This document shows positions 35,971 to 44,033 of a DNA stretch of 64,000 nt, in pieces (the stretch's first letter is position 1; each line of letters opens with the position of its first letter). Source of the DNA: Bombilactobacillus bombi (GTDB taxonomy: Bacteria; Bacillota; Bacilli; Lactobacillales; Lactobacillaceae); assembly GCF_964340835.1 (NCBI RefSeq), contig NZ_OZ204251.1; one strand, 5' to 3'. The notes beneath the pieces were generated by a model, which ran no database searches, was not told where the DNA came from, and saw only the letters and a program-made list of their open reading frames with translations. Position numbers and translations under genes: made by a program.

Positions 35971-36879
35971 TTAAGATTTTTGCTTAACTTTATTCTTTTT
36001 TTCAAGTTTCCGTAGCAATTTAGCTACCTGTTTAGGAACTACTTGGTTGCGATTAAATTTAGCAAAAATAAGTGTCTCACTCAATAAAGATTTCAATTTC
36101 ACAATATCATGATTCAATTTCCAAGAGTTTTGTGCTTGAAGAAATTTCGCACGGGTTACATAGTAAGTAACATGTCTTTGCGAAGAGACATCAAGTTCTT
36201 CATCTAATAATTTATTACTCTGATCCAGCCGGTCATGTTCAGCTAAATATGTAGCTAAATAAAACATCAAAGTTAATAACCGAAAAATCTGTTTAGTTCG
36301 AAAATCTGCTATTCCTTCGGTTAAACTAGTTGCTACATATAGTTGAACTTTGTTGAACATTAATGTTGCTGTTTCGTCATCATGCTGGTGATCTGCAACA
36401 ATACCAAGTCCTAAATATGATAATTGCGTAAACATTGTACTTTGTTTAGGATCTAACTCGGTTAAAATTCGTCGAAAATATAATTCTGCCTCAGCATCGT
36501 TCGTATTACTTACAGCTAAAAACATCCCTTTAAGATAACAGTACTGCAGACGCCCCTGATTTGATCTCAACTTTTGATAATCAATTTGTTGTAAATTAAT
36601 AATTGCATCATTATAATTTTCTACCATCAGATTTTCTTCAATTTGATCCAATTTATGGCTGGCAAAATTAATCGATGTCGGATCATCTTCATTTAATTCT
36701 GCAATAGTCAAATCTAAACGATCACACAATCGCTCTAAAATCGGCAAAGCCGGTGTCTGTTTCCGATTTTCAAATTTACTTAAAGTTGATTGCGTACAAA
36801 TACCTTGACTCAAAGAAAATTGTGAATATCCTAATTGTTTTCTGCGTGCAATAAATTTTTCAATATCCACAAATCTCAT
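35971..36879 (-). CDS. XRE-family transcriptional regulator with TPR-like C-terminal domain
   Basis: 302-residue regulator. An XRE helix-turn-helix lies at about residues 6-60 (RKQLGYSQFSLSQGICTQST, then LERLCDRLDLTIAEL), followed by helical repeats of TPR type to the end. This is the architecture of Rgg/PlcR-like peptide-responsive regulators, but no signalling peptide gene is recognised nearby. The listed start is ATG with GGGGG touching it; a GTG three codons later is better spaced. It precedes clpC by 77 bases in the same direction. Target and ligand are unknown. Confidence 0.8.
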   Translation of the reverse strand: MRFVDIEKFIARRKQLGYSQFSLSQGICTQSTLSKFENRKQTPALPILERLCDRLDLTIAELNEDDPTSINFASHKLDQIEENLMVENYNDAIINLQQIDYQKLRSNQGRLQYCYLKGMFLAVSNTNDAEAELYFRRILTELDPKQSTMFTQLSYLGLGIVADHQHDDETATLMFNKVQLYVATSLTEGIADFRTKQIFRLLTLMFYLATYLAEHDRLDQSNKLLDEELDVSSQRHVTYYVTRAKFLQAQNSWKLNHDIVKLKSLLSETLIFAKFNRNQVVPKQVAKLLRKLEKKNKVKQKS

Positions 36880-36914
36880 CCCCCAAAATCTAATATATGA
36901 TACCGTATACTTTA

Positions 36915-36954
36915 ATTATATCAAAAGAATTGGTAATAGCTGATATCAATTCTT
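36915..36954 (-). promoter_or_regulatory. Promoter of the XRE gene with inverted repeat
   Basis: Minus-strand TATAAT at 36915-36920. The inverted repeat AAGAATTG-14-CAATTCTT (36925-36954) covers the expected -35 position (36938-36943), so it is a candidate autoregulatory operator. Confidence 0.5.
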
Positions 36955-37058
36955 ATTTTGTAGGAAGGCCTATTACAGTGGTAATAACTGGAATATGGCA
37001 ATAAAAATTTAATAAGAAACGCGATTATATTGATCTTATAGTAGTTAATCTTCCAACT

Positions 37059-37094
37059 AAAAAACTCAACACATCAAAATTCTAATGTGTTGAG
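37059..37094 (-). terminator. Terminator of the tRNA operon
   Basis: Perfect 10-bp stem CTCAACACAT/ATGTGTTGAG with a 10-base loop, followed by TTTTTTAG on the minus strand, about 35 bases after tRNA-Pro. Confidence 0.92.
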
Positions 37095-37130
37095 CCTAGT
37101 CTTTATTTCCCGATTATTATCGTTAAAAAA

Positions 37131-37204
37131 TCGGGAAAACAAGATTCGAACTTGCGACCTCTGCGTCCCGAACGCAGCGCTCTACCAAGCTGAGCTATTT
37201 CCCG
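37131..37204 (-). tRNA. tRNA-Pro (anticodon CGG)
   Basis: 74-base cloverleaf without encoded CCA: acceptor CGGGAAA/TTTCCCG with discriminator A, D-stem GCTC/GAGC, anticodon arm CTGCG-TTCGGGA-CGCAG, T-loop TTCGAAT. The anticodon CGG reads the CCG codon. Last tRNA of the operon. Confidence 0.93.
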
Positions 37205-37213
37205 AAATAAAAA

Positions 37214-37285
37214 AGCGGAAGACGGGATTCGAACCCGCGACCCCCACCATGGCAAGGTGATGTTCTACCACTGAACTACTTCCGC
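37214..37285 (-). tRNA. tRNA-Gly (anticodon GCC)
   Basis: 72-base cloverleaf including the discriminator U: acceptor GCGGAAG/CTTCCGC, anticodon arm CACC-TTGCCAT-GGTG, T-loop TTCGAAT. Identical to the copy at 37488-37559. Confidence 0.95.
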
Positions 37286-37313
37286 AAAAAAGATAACTAT
37301 TAAATTGTAATAA

Positions 37314-37387
37314 TGCACCCAGTAGGAGTCGAACCTACAACCTTCTGATTCGTAGTCAGACACTCTATCCAATTGCGCTATGGGTGC
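37314..37387 (-). tRNA. tRNA-Arg (anticodon ACG)
   Basis: 74-base cloverleaf: acceptor GCACCCA/TGGGTGC, discriminator A, anticodon arm TCTGA-CTACGAA-TCAGA, T-loop TTCGACT. The A34 is expected to be deaminated to inosine by TadA to read CGN codons. Confidence 0.95.
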
Positions 37388-37390
37388 ATA

Positions 37391-37476
37391 TGCCGAGGAC
37401 CGGAATCGAACCGGTACGGTAATCACTTACCGCAGGATTTTAAGTCCTGTGCGTCTGCCAGTTCCGCCACCCCGGC
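37391..37476 (-). tRNA. tRNA-Leu (anticodon TAA)
   Basis: 86-base class II tRNA with long variable arm: acceptor GCCGGGG/CCTCGGC (one G-U), anticodon arm CAGGA-CTTAAAA-TCCTG, T-loop TTCGATT, discriminator A. Confidence 0.95.
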
Positions 37477-37487
37477 AAGGTAACAAA

Positions 37488-37559
37488 AGCGGAAGACGGG
37501 ATTCGAACCCGCGACCCCCACCATGGCAAGGTGATGTTCTACCACTGAACTACTTCCGC
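37488..37559 (-). tRNA. tRNA-Gly (anticodon GCC), second copy
   Basis: Same 72-base sequence as the copy at 37214-37285, separated from it by tRNA-Arg and tRNA-Leu. The two copies form a direct repeat of about 75 bases. Confidence 0.95.
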
Positions 37560-37592
37560 AATATTAAAGTAACTGCACTTATTAGCAGTTAA

Positions 37593-37665
37593 TGAGTCGC
37601 GTGGGGCTCGGACCCACGACCCACGGCTTAAAAGGCCGTTGCTCTACCAACTGAGCTAGCGACTC
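37593..37665 (-). tRNA. tRNA-Lys (anticodon TTT) with C at position 55
   Basis: 73-base cloverleaf: acceptor GAGTCGC/GCGACTC, discriminator A, anticodon arm ACGGC-CTTTTAA-GCCGT, T-stem GTGGG/CCCAC. The T-loop is TCCGAGC, so the normally invariant U55 (pseudouridine site of TruB) is C. First tRNA of the operon and next to lysS. Confidence 0.93.
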
Positions 37666-37695
37666 AACAATCATTGGCTAACCAACGACTGTATT

Positions 37696-37724
37696 ATTAT
37701 AACAACTAAAAAATAAAAATTCAA
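37696..37724 (-). promoter_or_regulatory. Promoter of the six-tRNA operon
   Basis: Minus-strand -35 TTGAAT (37719-37724), 17-base spacer, perfect -10 TATAAT (37696-37701), about 30 bases before tRNA-Lys and just after lysS. No clear terminator separates lysS from it, so lysS transcripts may also read into the tRNAs. Confidence 0.87.
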
Positions 37725-37765
37725 CTCTAAATTTTAAGTTTCTCAATAAACTGGTTAGATTCTCA

Positions 37766-39262
37766 TTATTTGTCTTCTGGACGTAAGGTTGGAAATAGTA
37801 CCACATCTCGAATAGATGGCGCATCAGTTAACAACATTACCAAGCGATCAACTCCGATGCCTAATCCACCAGTTGGAGGCATGCCATACTCTAAAGCTTC
37901 TACAAAGTCATCATCAACACTCTCGGCTTCATCATTACCAGCAGTTCTTTCAGCAGCTTGAGCTTCAAAGCGTTGGCGTTGATCAATAGGATCATTTAAT
38001 TCAGTAAAGGCATTAGCATATTCATTGCCCAAAATAAATAATTCAAAACGATCAACAAAGCGAGGATCTTTTTCACTTTTTTTAGCTAAGGGTGAAATTT
38101 CAATTGGATGTCCATAAATAAATGTTGGTACTTTGATTGTATCTTCAACAAATTCTTCAAAGAAAGCATTAATGATATGCCCAACTTGCCAGTAATCTTC
38201 ATAATGCACATGGTGTTCATCAGCCAATTGCCGTGCTTGGACTAATGACATTTCTGGCCAAAAATCAACTCCAGTAGCATCCTTAATAGCATCAACCATA
38301 TGTACTCGCTGGAATGGCTGTGCTAAATCAACATTTTCACCTTGGTAGGTAAATTGTAAAGTTCCTAAAGCCTCTTGTGCTGCATAACGAAAAATACCTT
38401 CTGTTTCGTCCATAACATCTTCAAAATTAAAGTAAGCAGCATAAGTTTCTAACTCGGTAAATTCTGGATTATGCTTGGTATCAATTCCTTCATTACGAAA
38501 AACTCGACCCAATTCATAAACACGTTCCATACCACCAACAATCAATCGTTTTAAATGCAGTTCCAAAGCAATCCGTAGATACAAATCAATATTTAAGGCG
38601 TTATGATGCGTAATAAATGGACGAGCCGCAGCACCACCAGCTTGACTGTGCAAAACTGGTGTCTCTACTTCCAAAAATCCATTTTGATCTAAATATTTTC
38701 TAATTGCTGAAACAATTTTAGTACGTTTTACAAAACGATCAAAACTATCTTGATTAGCTATTAAATCAAGATAACGCTGCCGATAGCGTTGTTCAACATT
38801 AGTTAAGCCATGATATTTATCCGGCAAAGGCCGCAAAGCTTTAGTTAACAAGGTGACGTGGTTTGCTTTTACAGTTAATTCACCCATGTCAGTTTTCATA
38901 ACTTCGCCTTCAATACCGTAAATATCACCTAAATCAGCCTTTTTGAAAATTTGATAATTTTCTTCACCAACGGTATCTTTACGAACATAAATTTGAATTT
39001 TGCCTGAGCGGTCTTTAATATCCGCGAAGCCAACTTTACCTTTACCTCGCTTAGACATCATTCTACCAGCAATTTTAACAGTAATATTTTGCGCAGAAAT
39101 ATCATCTTTATCTAATTCACCATATTTTTGATGCAATTCGTCTGCAGTGGCAGTACGGTCATAGCGATGACCAAAAGGATCAATACCCGCAGTTTGTAAA
39201 TCTTCCATTTTTTGCCGTCTAACGCGTAGTTGATCGTTCATTTCTTCTTCATTTTTTGGCAT
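37766..39262 (-). CDS. lysS: Lysyl-tRNA synthetase (class II)
   Basis: Charges tRNA-Lys with lysine; 498 residues. OB-fold anticodon-binding domain at the N-terminus (KIAGRMMSKRGKGKVGFADI), then class II motifs: motif 1 FLEVETPVL, motif 2 FRNEGIDTKHNPEFTELE and motif 3 GLGIGVDRLVMLLT. Follows dusB by 12 bases and lies directly before the tRNA operon that begins with tRNA-Lys. Confidence 0.97.
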   Translation of the reverse strand: MPKNEEEMNDQLRVRRQKMEDLQTAGIDPFGHRYDRTATADELHQKYGELDKDDISAQNITVKIAGRMMSKRGKGKVGFADIKDRSGKIQIYVRKDTVGEENYQIFKKADLGDIYGIEGEVMKTDMGELTVKANHVTLLTKALRPLPDKYHGLTNVEQRYRQRYLDLIANQDSFDRFVKRTKIVSAIRKYLDQNGFLEVETPVLHSQAGGAAARPFITHHNALNIDLYLRIALELHLKRLIVGGMERVYELGRVFRNEGIDTKHNPEFTELETYAAYFNFEDVMDETEGIFRYAAQEALGTLQFTYQGENVDLAQPFQRVHMVDAIKDATGVDFWPEMSLVQARQLADEHHVHYEDYWQVGHIINAFFEEFVEDTIKVPTFIYGHPIEISPLAKKSEKDPRFVDRFELFILGNEYANAFTELNDPIDQRQRFEAQAAERTAGNDEAESVDDDFVEALEYGMPPTGGLGIGVDRLVMLLTDAPSIRDVVLFPTLRPEDK

Positions 39263-39274
39263 TTAAAGTTCTCC

Positions 39275-40267
39275 TTATCTATTTAATGTTTTGGTACTTA
39301 ATTTTTCCGCAAAATTATCTAACAAATGATTGACTTCTTGTTGAGTCATAACTTCATTTACTGCTGCTTTAGTCCGAGCAGAACGAGGGATTCCTTTGAG
39401 ATAATAAGCTAATTGTTGTCTAAATTCAGGCACACCAATCCGTTCTCCTTTTAGTTGAACTAACTTAGCTAATTGCTCTTTGGCCGTCTGAATTTTTTGG
39501 AACGGCGTAGGCTCTGGCAATAATTCTCCAGTGTCTAAATAATGAGCCATTGCTTTGAGTGCCCAAGGATTACCAATAGCTCCTCTGGCTACCATCACTG
39601 CATCGGCCCCCACTTCATCAATCATTCTTTTAGCATCCTGGGGAGTCCGGATATCACCATTACCGATAAAAGGAATTGTCAAATGTTGAGCTACTTCATG
39701 CAAAAGTTCCCAATCAGCGTGACCAGTATACATTTGCGCTCGAGTTCGACCATGCATTGCTACCGCATCAGCCCCACCTTCTTGAGCGGCCAGCGCATTT
39801 TCCACTGCTAAAATATGATCTTGATCCCAGCCTGTTCGCATCTTTAATGTTAATGGCTTATCAATTACAGACTTAATTGCTTTTACTAAGTCATAAATGC
39901 TATCAGGATCTAATAACCATTGTGAGCCAGCACCAGTTTTAACAACCTTTTTAACCGGACATCCCATATTAATATCAATAATATCTGCAGCAGTATGCTC
40001 TGCTACATATTTAATTGCCGGAACTAAAGTTTCTTTAGAACCTCCAAAAACTTGAATACTAATAGGATGTTCATTTTCGTTAACGTACAACATTGATAGA
40101 GTTTTTTTATTATTATATAAAATACCCCGATCACTGACCATTTCACAAATCACAAGACCAGCACCAAATTCTTTCGCAGTCATACGAAAAGAATAATTGG
40201 AGATACCTGCCATTGGTGCAACAACTACTTGATTAGGAATCGTAACATTACCAATTTTCCACTCCAT
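39275..40267 (-). CDS. dusB: tRNA-dihydrouridine synthase (DusB type)
   Basis: FMN enzyme that reduces uridines in the tRNA D-loop; 330 residues, TIM barrel. Motifs: VVAPMAGISNYSFR at the start, INMGCPVKKV with the catalytic Cys103, TLKMRTGWD, MHGRTRAQMYTG and GNGDI. ATG start. Between hslO and lysS as in other lactobacilli. Confidence 0.95.
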   Translation of the reverse strand: MEWKIGNVTIPNQVVVAPMAGISNYSFRMTAKEFGAGLVICEMVSDRGILYNNKKTLSMLYVNENEHPISIQVFGGSKETLVPAIKYVAEHTAADIIDINMGCPVKKVVKTGAGSQWLLDPDSIYDLVKAIKSVIDKPLTLKMRTGWDQDHILAVENALAAQEGGADAVAMHGRTRAQMYTGHADWELLHEVAQHLTIPFIGNGDIRTPQDAKRMIDEVGADAVMVARGAIGNPWALKAMAHYLDTGELLPEPTPFQKIQTAKEQLAKLVQLKGERIGVPEFRQQLAYYLKGIPRSARTKAAVNEVMTQQEVNHLLDNFAEKLSTKTLNR

Positions 40268-40332
40268 TAACTTCTTCCTTTCTCACGGAGCTAATTACTT
40301 ACATAATAGCAAAGTCATAGCCCTGGTTGCAA

Positions 40333-41199
40333 TTACTTCTCAGCAATAATTTTTTGTAAATCAGTTGACGTAAATTGATATGCTTGACCACAGAACCTGC
40401 AAACTGTTTCTGCACCATGTTGTTCAGTGATTAAAGCTTGCAATTCTTTACTGTCTAATCCCGCCAATGAACGTGCGAAACGGGCTTTAGAGCAATCACA
40501 ATGAAATTCTACGGGTGCTTTTTGTAAAATTTTAGTATCAGTCTGCTTAAATAATTTAGTTAAAATCATTTCTGGTGTAGATTTAATCGTAAAAATCCGT
40601 TTTAATGACGGCAATTGGCGGATTTGTTGGATTATCTGTTCACTATCACTAGTTGGCGTATTAGGTAAAGCCTGAATCATAAATCCACCAGCACTAATAA
40701 CTTTTTGTTTAGCATTTATATTTACTACTAAGCCGATAGCTGCAGGAATTTGTTCTGATTTGGCTAAATAATAAGCATAATTTTGAGCTATATCGCCACT
40801 TATTAAGGGCACTTCTCCGGTAAAGGGTTGAGCTAATTTTTGATCTTTGGTGACGCTAAGTCTGCCTTGATTACCAATTAGCTCTGACTGCTTATTATAA
40901 TTTGTTAAATCAGTAGGAAGATTTTGTAAATACCCCTTCACTTGCCCTTGTGCATTTGCGTCAGCAATGACAGCACCAATAGGTCCGTTCCCAATTAAGC
41001 GGGTAGTCAGCATTTCATCATTTTTTAACATTGAAGTACTCAATAATAAAGTTGCAATGAGACTTTCACCCAATATTTGTGTTGCTGAAGGTGTAAGTTG
41101 ATGACTTTTTTGAGTCTCGTTCACTAGCCGGGTAGCTTTTATTACATACACGCGGAATTTACTTTGATTAACTAAAGCTTTAATCAAATAATCTTTCAA
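40333..41199 (-). CDS. hslO: Redox-regulated chaperone Hsp33
   Basis: Holdase chaperone activated by oxidation; 288 residues from a TTG at 41199. That start gives the usual MKDYLIKAL beginning and has AGTAGGT 6 bases upstream; the frame itself opens six codons earlier. The four zinc cysteines that sense oxidation are C234-x-C236 (HCDCSK) and C267-x2-C270 (VCRFCG). Follows ftsH after an intrinsic terminator. Confidence 0.94.
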   Translation of the reverse strand: MKDYLIKALVNQSKFRVYVIKATRLVNETQKSHQLTPSATQILGESLIATLLLSTSMLKNDEMLTTRLIGNGPIGAVIADANAQGQVKGYLQNLPTDLTNYNKQSELIGNQGRLSVTKDQKLAQPFTGEVPLISGDIAQNYAYYLAKSEQIPAAIGLVVNINAKQKVISAGGFMIQALPNTPTSDSEQIIQQIRQLPSLKRIFTIKSTPEMILTKLFKQTDTKILQKAPVEFHCDCSKARFARSLAGLDSKELQALITEQHGAETVCRFCGQAYQFTSTDLQKIIAEK

Positions 41200-41219
41200 A
41201 ATTTTACCTACTTTCAATA

Positions 41220-41250
41220 AAATAAAAGGTTGAGACTTTCAGTCTCAACC
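41220..41250 (-). terminator. Terminator after ftsH
   Basis: Perfect 10-bp stem GGTTGAGACT/AGTCTCAACC with a 3-base loop, followed by TTTTATTTT on the minus strand. It lies between ftsH and hslO, so hslO is either read through or uses a promoter I cannot see clearly. Confidence 0.9.
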
Positions 41251-41307
41251 CCCATCAATTATAAAATATTGCAGTGGTAAAAATAACCAAGTTCACTAAC
41301 AATTATT

Positions 41308-43422
41308 TTAATCATCATCTTGTACATGGTTATCATCACTCACATCATCTGGTTGACCATCTGGATTTTCTTCTAGTGGTTGCGCAGACGTTGTTGGTGT
41401 CTCAGCACTGTGACCTTCTTTAGCTTGTTTCTTTTCATCACGTAGCTGAGCAATTTTCTTTGCTTCTTCAAAAGTTGAAGCTTTTTCTGAAGGAAACTCT
41501 TCTTGATTTGTAGCTGGCATTTTTCCAGTATTATACAAACTCAAAATTTGCTTTTCATCAAGAGTTTCATACTTTAATAATGCCTCAGCAATAGCCTTAT
41601 GTTGCTCACGATGACCTTGAATAATGTCAACAGCTGTTTTGTGAGCTTCATCTAAAATCTTCCGAATTTCATCATCAATTACAGTTGCAGTTTCTTGAGA
41701 ATAGTTAGCCTGTCCATATGCACCGACAGGAGCGCCGCCCTTTTCTAATTGGACCATGCCTAAGCGATCGGACATTCCATATTCAGTAACCATTGCGCGG
41801 GCAATTTGTGTTGCTTGTTCAAAGTCATTCGATGCACCTGAGGATTGACTATTAAAGATAATTTCTTCAGCGGTTCGGCCACCCATCAATCCAGCTACTT
41901 GTTCCATCAAATCTTTCTTAGTTAACAAATTCTGATCTTCTTTAGGCAGCATAATTGCGTATCCGCCAGCACGACCACGTGGAATAATAGTAACTTTACG
42001 AACAACTCGAGAATCACTTAAAACTACCCCAATAATGGCATGTCCTGCCTCATGATAAGCAACCATTTTCTTTTCTTCTGGGGAAATAATTCGATCTTTT
42101 TTAGCAGGTCCAGCAATCACACGATCTTCGGCCTCATCAATATCCGCAGCATCGATTTGCTTTTTATTACGTTCAGCAGCTACTAAAGCTCCTTCGTTGA
42201 GCACATTTTCCAAGTCTGCACCAACAAATCCTGGGGTTTGTTGAGCAATAACTTTTAAATCGACATCATCAGCTAAAGGTTTGTTTTTAGCATGAACACG
42301 TAAAATAGCTTCACGTCCTTTAACATCTGGCTGTCCTACTAGAATCTTTCGATCAAAACGTCCTGGCCGCAACAAAGCAGGGTCTAAGACATCAGAACGG
42401 TTAGTTGCTGCAATAACAATAATACCTTCTTTACCAGTAAAACCATCCATTTCAACTAACAATTGATTCAAAGTTTGTTCACGTTCATCGTTACCGCCAC
42501 CAGTTTTACCGTTACCACGTTGGCGGCCAATGGCATCAATTTCATCAATAAAGATAATGGCAGGGGCATTTTTCTTAGCATTCGTAAATAAGTCCCGAAC
42601 CCGTGAAGCACCAACACCGACAAACATTTCTACAAAGTCAGAACCAGAGATGGAGTAAAATGGGACTTTAGCTTCACCAGCTACAGCACGTGCTAATAAA
42701 GTTTTACCAGTTCCTGGAGGTCCTTCTAAAAGCACACCCGAAGGTATTCTTGCACCTAAAGCCAAATACTTACGGGGATCTTTTAAGAAATCAACCACTT
42801 CAACTAGTTCTTGTTTTTCCTCTTCAGCACCAGCTACGTCGGAAAAACGTACTTTGTTCTTTTTAGGGTCAACTGGTTTAGTCTGGGTTTTGCCAAAACT
42901 CATAATTTTTCCGGCACCACCACCGCCACCTTGACCAGCTTGGCTCATCATTGAATACAGGAAGAAGAAAAACAGCAAGAATGGCACAATCGTAATTGCT
43001 AAATTCAACCACATTCCATTTTGTGACTCTTCATGAGTATTCATTTGCGTCTTGGTCTTTTGTGCCGCTTTACTAATTTGTTGCAGGGAAGCATCATTAG
43101 GCAATACAGTTGCTGTGAACTGCTTGGAGTTATTAGCTTGATTAACTCCTCGACCAAATAAGTTCATATTACCGTTAGCACCCTGTGATTTTTCGGCATT
43201 TTTCAAAGTACCATTAATTTTGTAAACACCGTTTGATGGTTGAACTGAGAAATTCTTAACTTTATTATCACGTAAATGAGTAATGAACTCACTCGACGTA
43301 AAATTCTCAACTGGAGAAGATCCTTGTCCACCAACAAACCAACTGGTTGCTAAAATTAATAATACAAAAATAATTATATAAAATAGACTGTTATTTCGTA
43401 GCCCATTTCGATTATTTTTCAA
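41308..43422 (-). CDS. ftsH: ATP-dependent zinc metalloprotease FtsH
   Basis: Membrane AAA+ protease; 704 residues. Two N-terminal membrane helices (about 12-30 and 139-157) flank an extracytoplasmic domain. Walker A GPPGTGKT (234-241), Walker B IIFIDEIDAIG, and zinc motif HEAGH at about residue 460. The tail after 640 is acidic and Gln/Glu rich. TTG start with GGAGG 9 bases upstream. Between hpt and hslO. Confidence 0.97.
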   Translation of the reverse strand: MKNNRNGLRNNSLFYIIIFVLLILATSWFVGGQGSSPVENFTSSEFITHLRDNKVKNFSVQPSNGVYKINGTLKNAEKSQGANGNMNLFGRGVNQANNSKQFTATVLPNDASLQQISKAAQKTKTQMNTHEESQNGMWLNLAITIVPFLLFFFFLYSMMSQAGQGGGGGAGKIMSFGKTQTKPVDPKKNKVRFSDVAGAEEEKQELVEVVDFLKDPRKYLALGARIPSGVLLEGPPGTGKTLLARAVAGEAKVPFYSISGSDFVEMFVGVGASRVRDLFTNAKKNAPAIIFIDEIDAIGRQRGNGKTGGGNDEREQTLNQLLVEMDGFTGKEGIIVIAATNRSDVLDPALLRPGRFDRKILVGQPDVKGREAILRVHAKNKPLADDVDLKVIAQQTPGFVGADLENVLNEGALVAAERNKKQIDAADIDEAEDRVIAGPAKKDRIISPEEKKMVAYHEAGHAIIGVVLSDSRVVRKVTIIPRGRAGGYAIMLPKEDQNLLTKKDLMEQVAGLMGGRTAEEIIFNSQSSGASNDFEQATQIARAMVTEYGMSDRLGMVQLEKGGAPVGAYGQANYSQETATVIDDEIRKILDEAHKTAVDIIQGHREQHKAIAEALLKYETLDEKQILSLYNTGKMPATNQEEFPSEKASTFEEAKKIAQLRDEKKQAKEGHSAETPTTSAQPLEENPDGQPDDVSDDNHVQDDD

Positions 43423-43455
43423 TCTATTTTTCCTCCACGAACATGACTTATTTCT

Positions 43456-43461
43456 ATGTTA
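43456..43461 (-). promoter_or_regulatory. Extended -10 box of ftsH
   Basis: Minus-strand TGTGT-TAACAT about 35 bases before the ftsH TTG. No strong -35 is visible, in keeping with an extended -10 promoter. Confidence 0.45.
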
Positions 43462-43489
43462 ACACATTACCACAATAATTCATTGGCTT

Positions 43490-44032
43490 CTATAAATAAA
43501 CTTCTGATTTTAAAACACCAATGTAAGGAAGATTACGATAATTTTCTTGATAATCCATTCCATAACCAACTATAAACTTATCTGGACATTTTAAGCCAAT
43601 ATAATCAGCTTGCACAACTTGTTCTCGATGAGCCGGTTTATCGACTAAAGACACAATTTTTACTGACTTAGCCTTACGTGAGGCAAACAAATCCATTAAG
43701 GCTTTGAGAGTTTTACCTGTATCAATAATATCCTCAACAAAAACTACATCACGACCAGCTACGGAAACATCTAAGTCTTTCAGAATTTTCACTTCACCAG
43801 AAGAAGTAGTTTTGCCATGATAACTAGAAACATCCATAAAGTCAATTTCAACGCTTTCGGGAATTTGACGTACTAAATCTGTCAAAAACAAAATTGCCCC
43901 CTTCAATACACAGACAAACAGCGGATTTTTACCATGATAATCACGAGCCAATTGCTGGCCGAGTTTTTGATTAGCAGCTGCAATTTCTGCAGGTGTAAAT
44001 AGTATTTCTTGAATATCTTGATCCATGCTCAT
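43490..44032 (-). CDS. hpt: Hypoxanthine phosphoribosyltransferase
   Basis: Purine salvage enzyme making IMP/GMP from hypoxanthine/guanine and PRPP; 180 residues. The PRPP-binding motif is VVFVEDIIDTGKTL (about 100-113), with FVCVLKGAILFLTDLVRQ before it and CPDKFIVGYGMDYQE near the end. It begins one base after the tilS stop with AGGAG inside tilS, so the two genes are translationally linked, the conserved tilS-hpt-ftsH order. Confidence 0.96.
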   Translation of the reverse strand: MSMDQDIQEILFTPAEIAAANQKLGQQLARDYHGKNPLFVCVLKGAILFLTDLVRQIPESVEIDFMDVSSYHGKTTSSGEVKILKDLDVSVAGRDVVFVEDIIDTGKTLKALMDLFASRKAKSVKIVSLVDKPAHREQVVQADYIGLKCPDKFIVGYGMDYQENYRNLPYIGVLKSEVYL

Positions 44033-44033
44033 T

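Noticed and set aside
37214..37559. Duplicated tRNA-Gly as a mobile element or attachment site
   Set aside because: Two complete functional copies within one tRNA operon, with no integrase or phage gene nearby; tandem tRNA duplication explains it.
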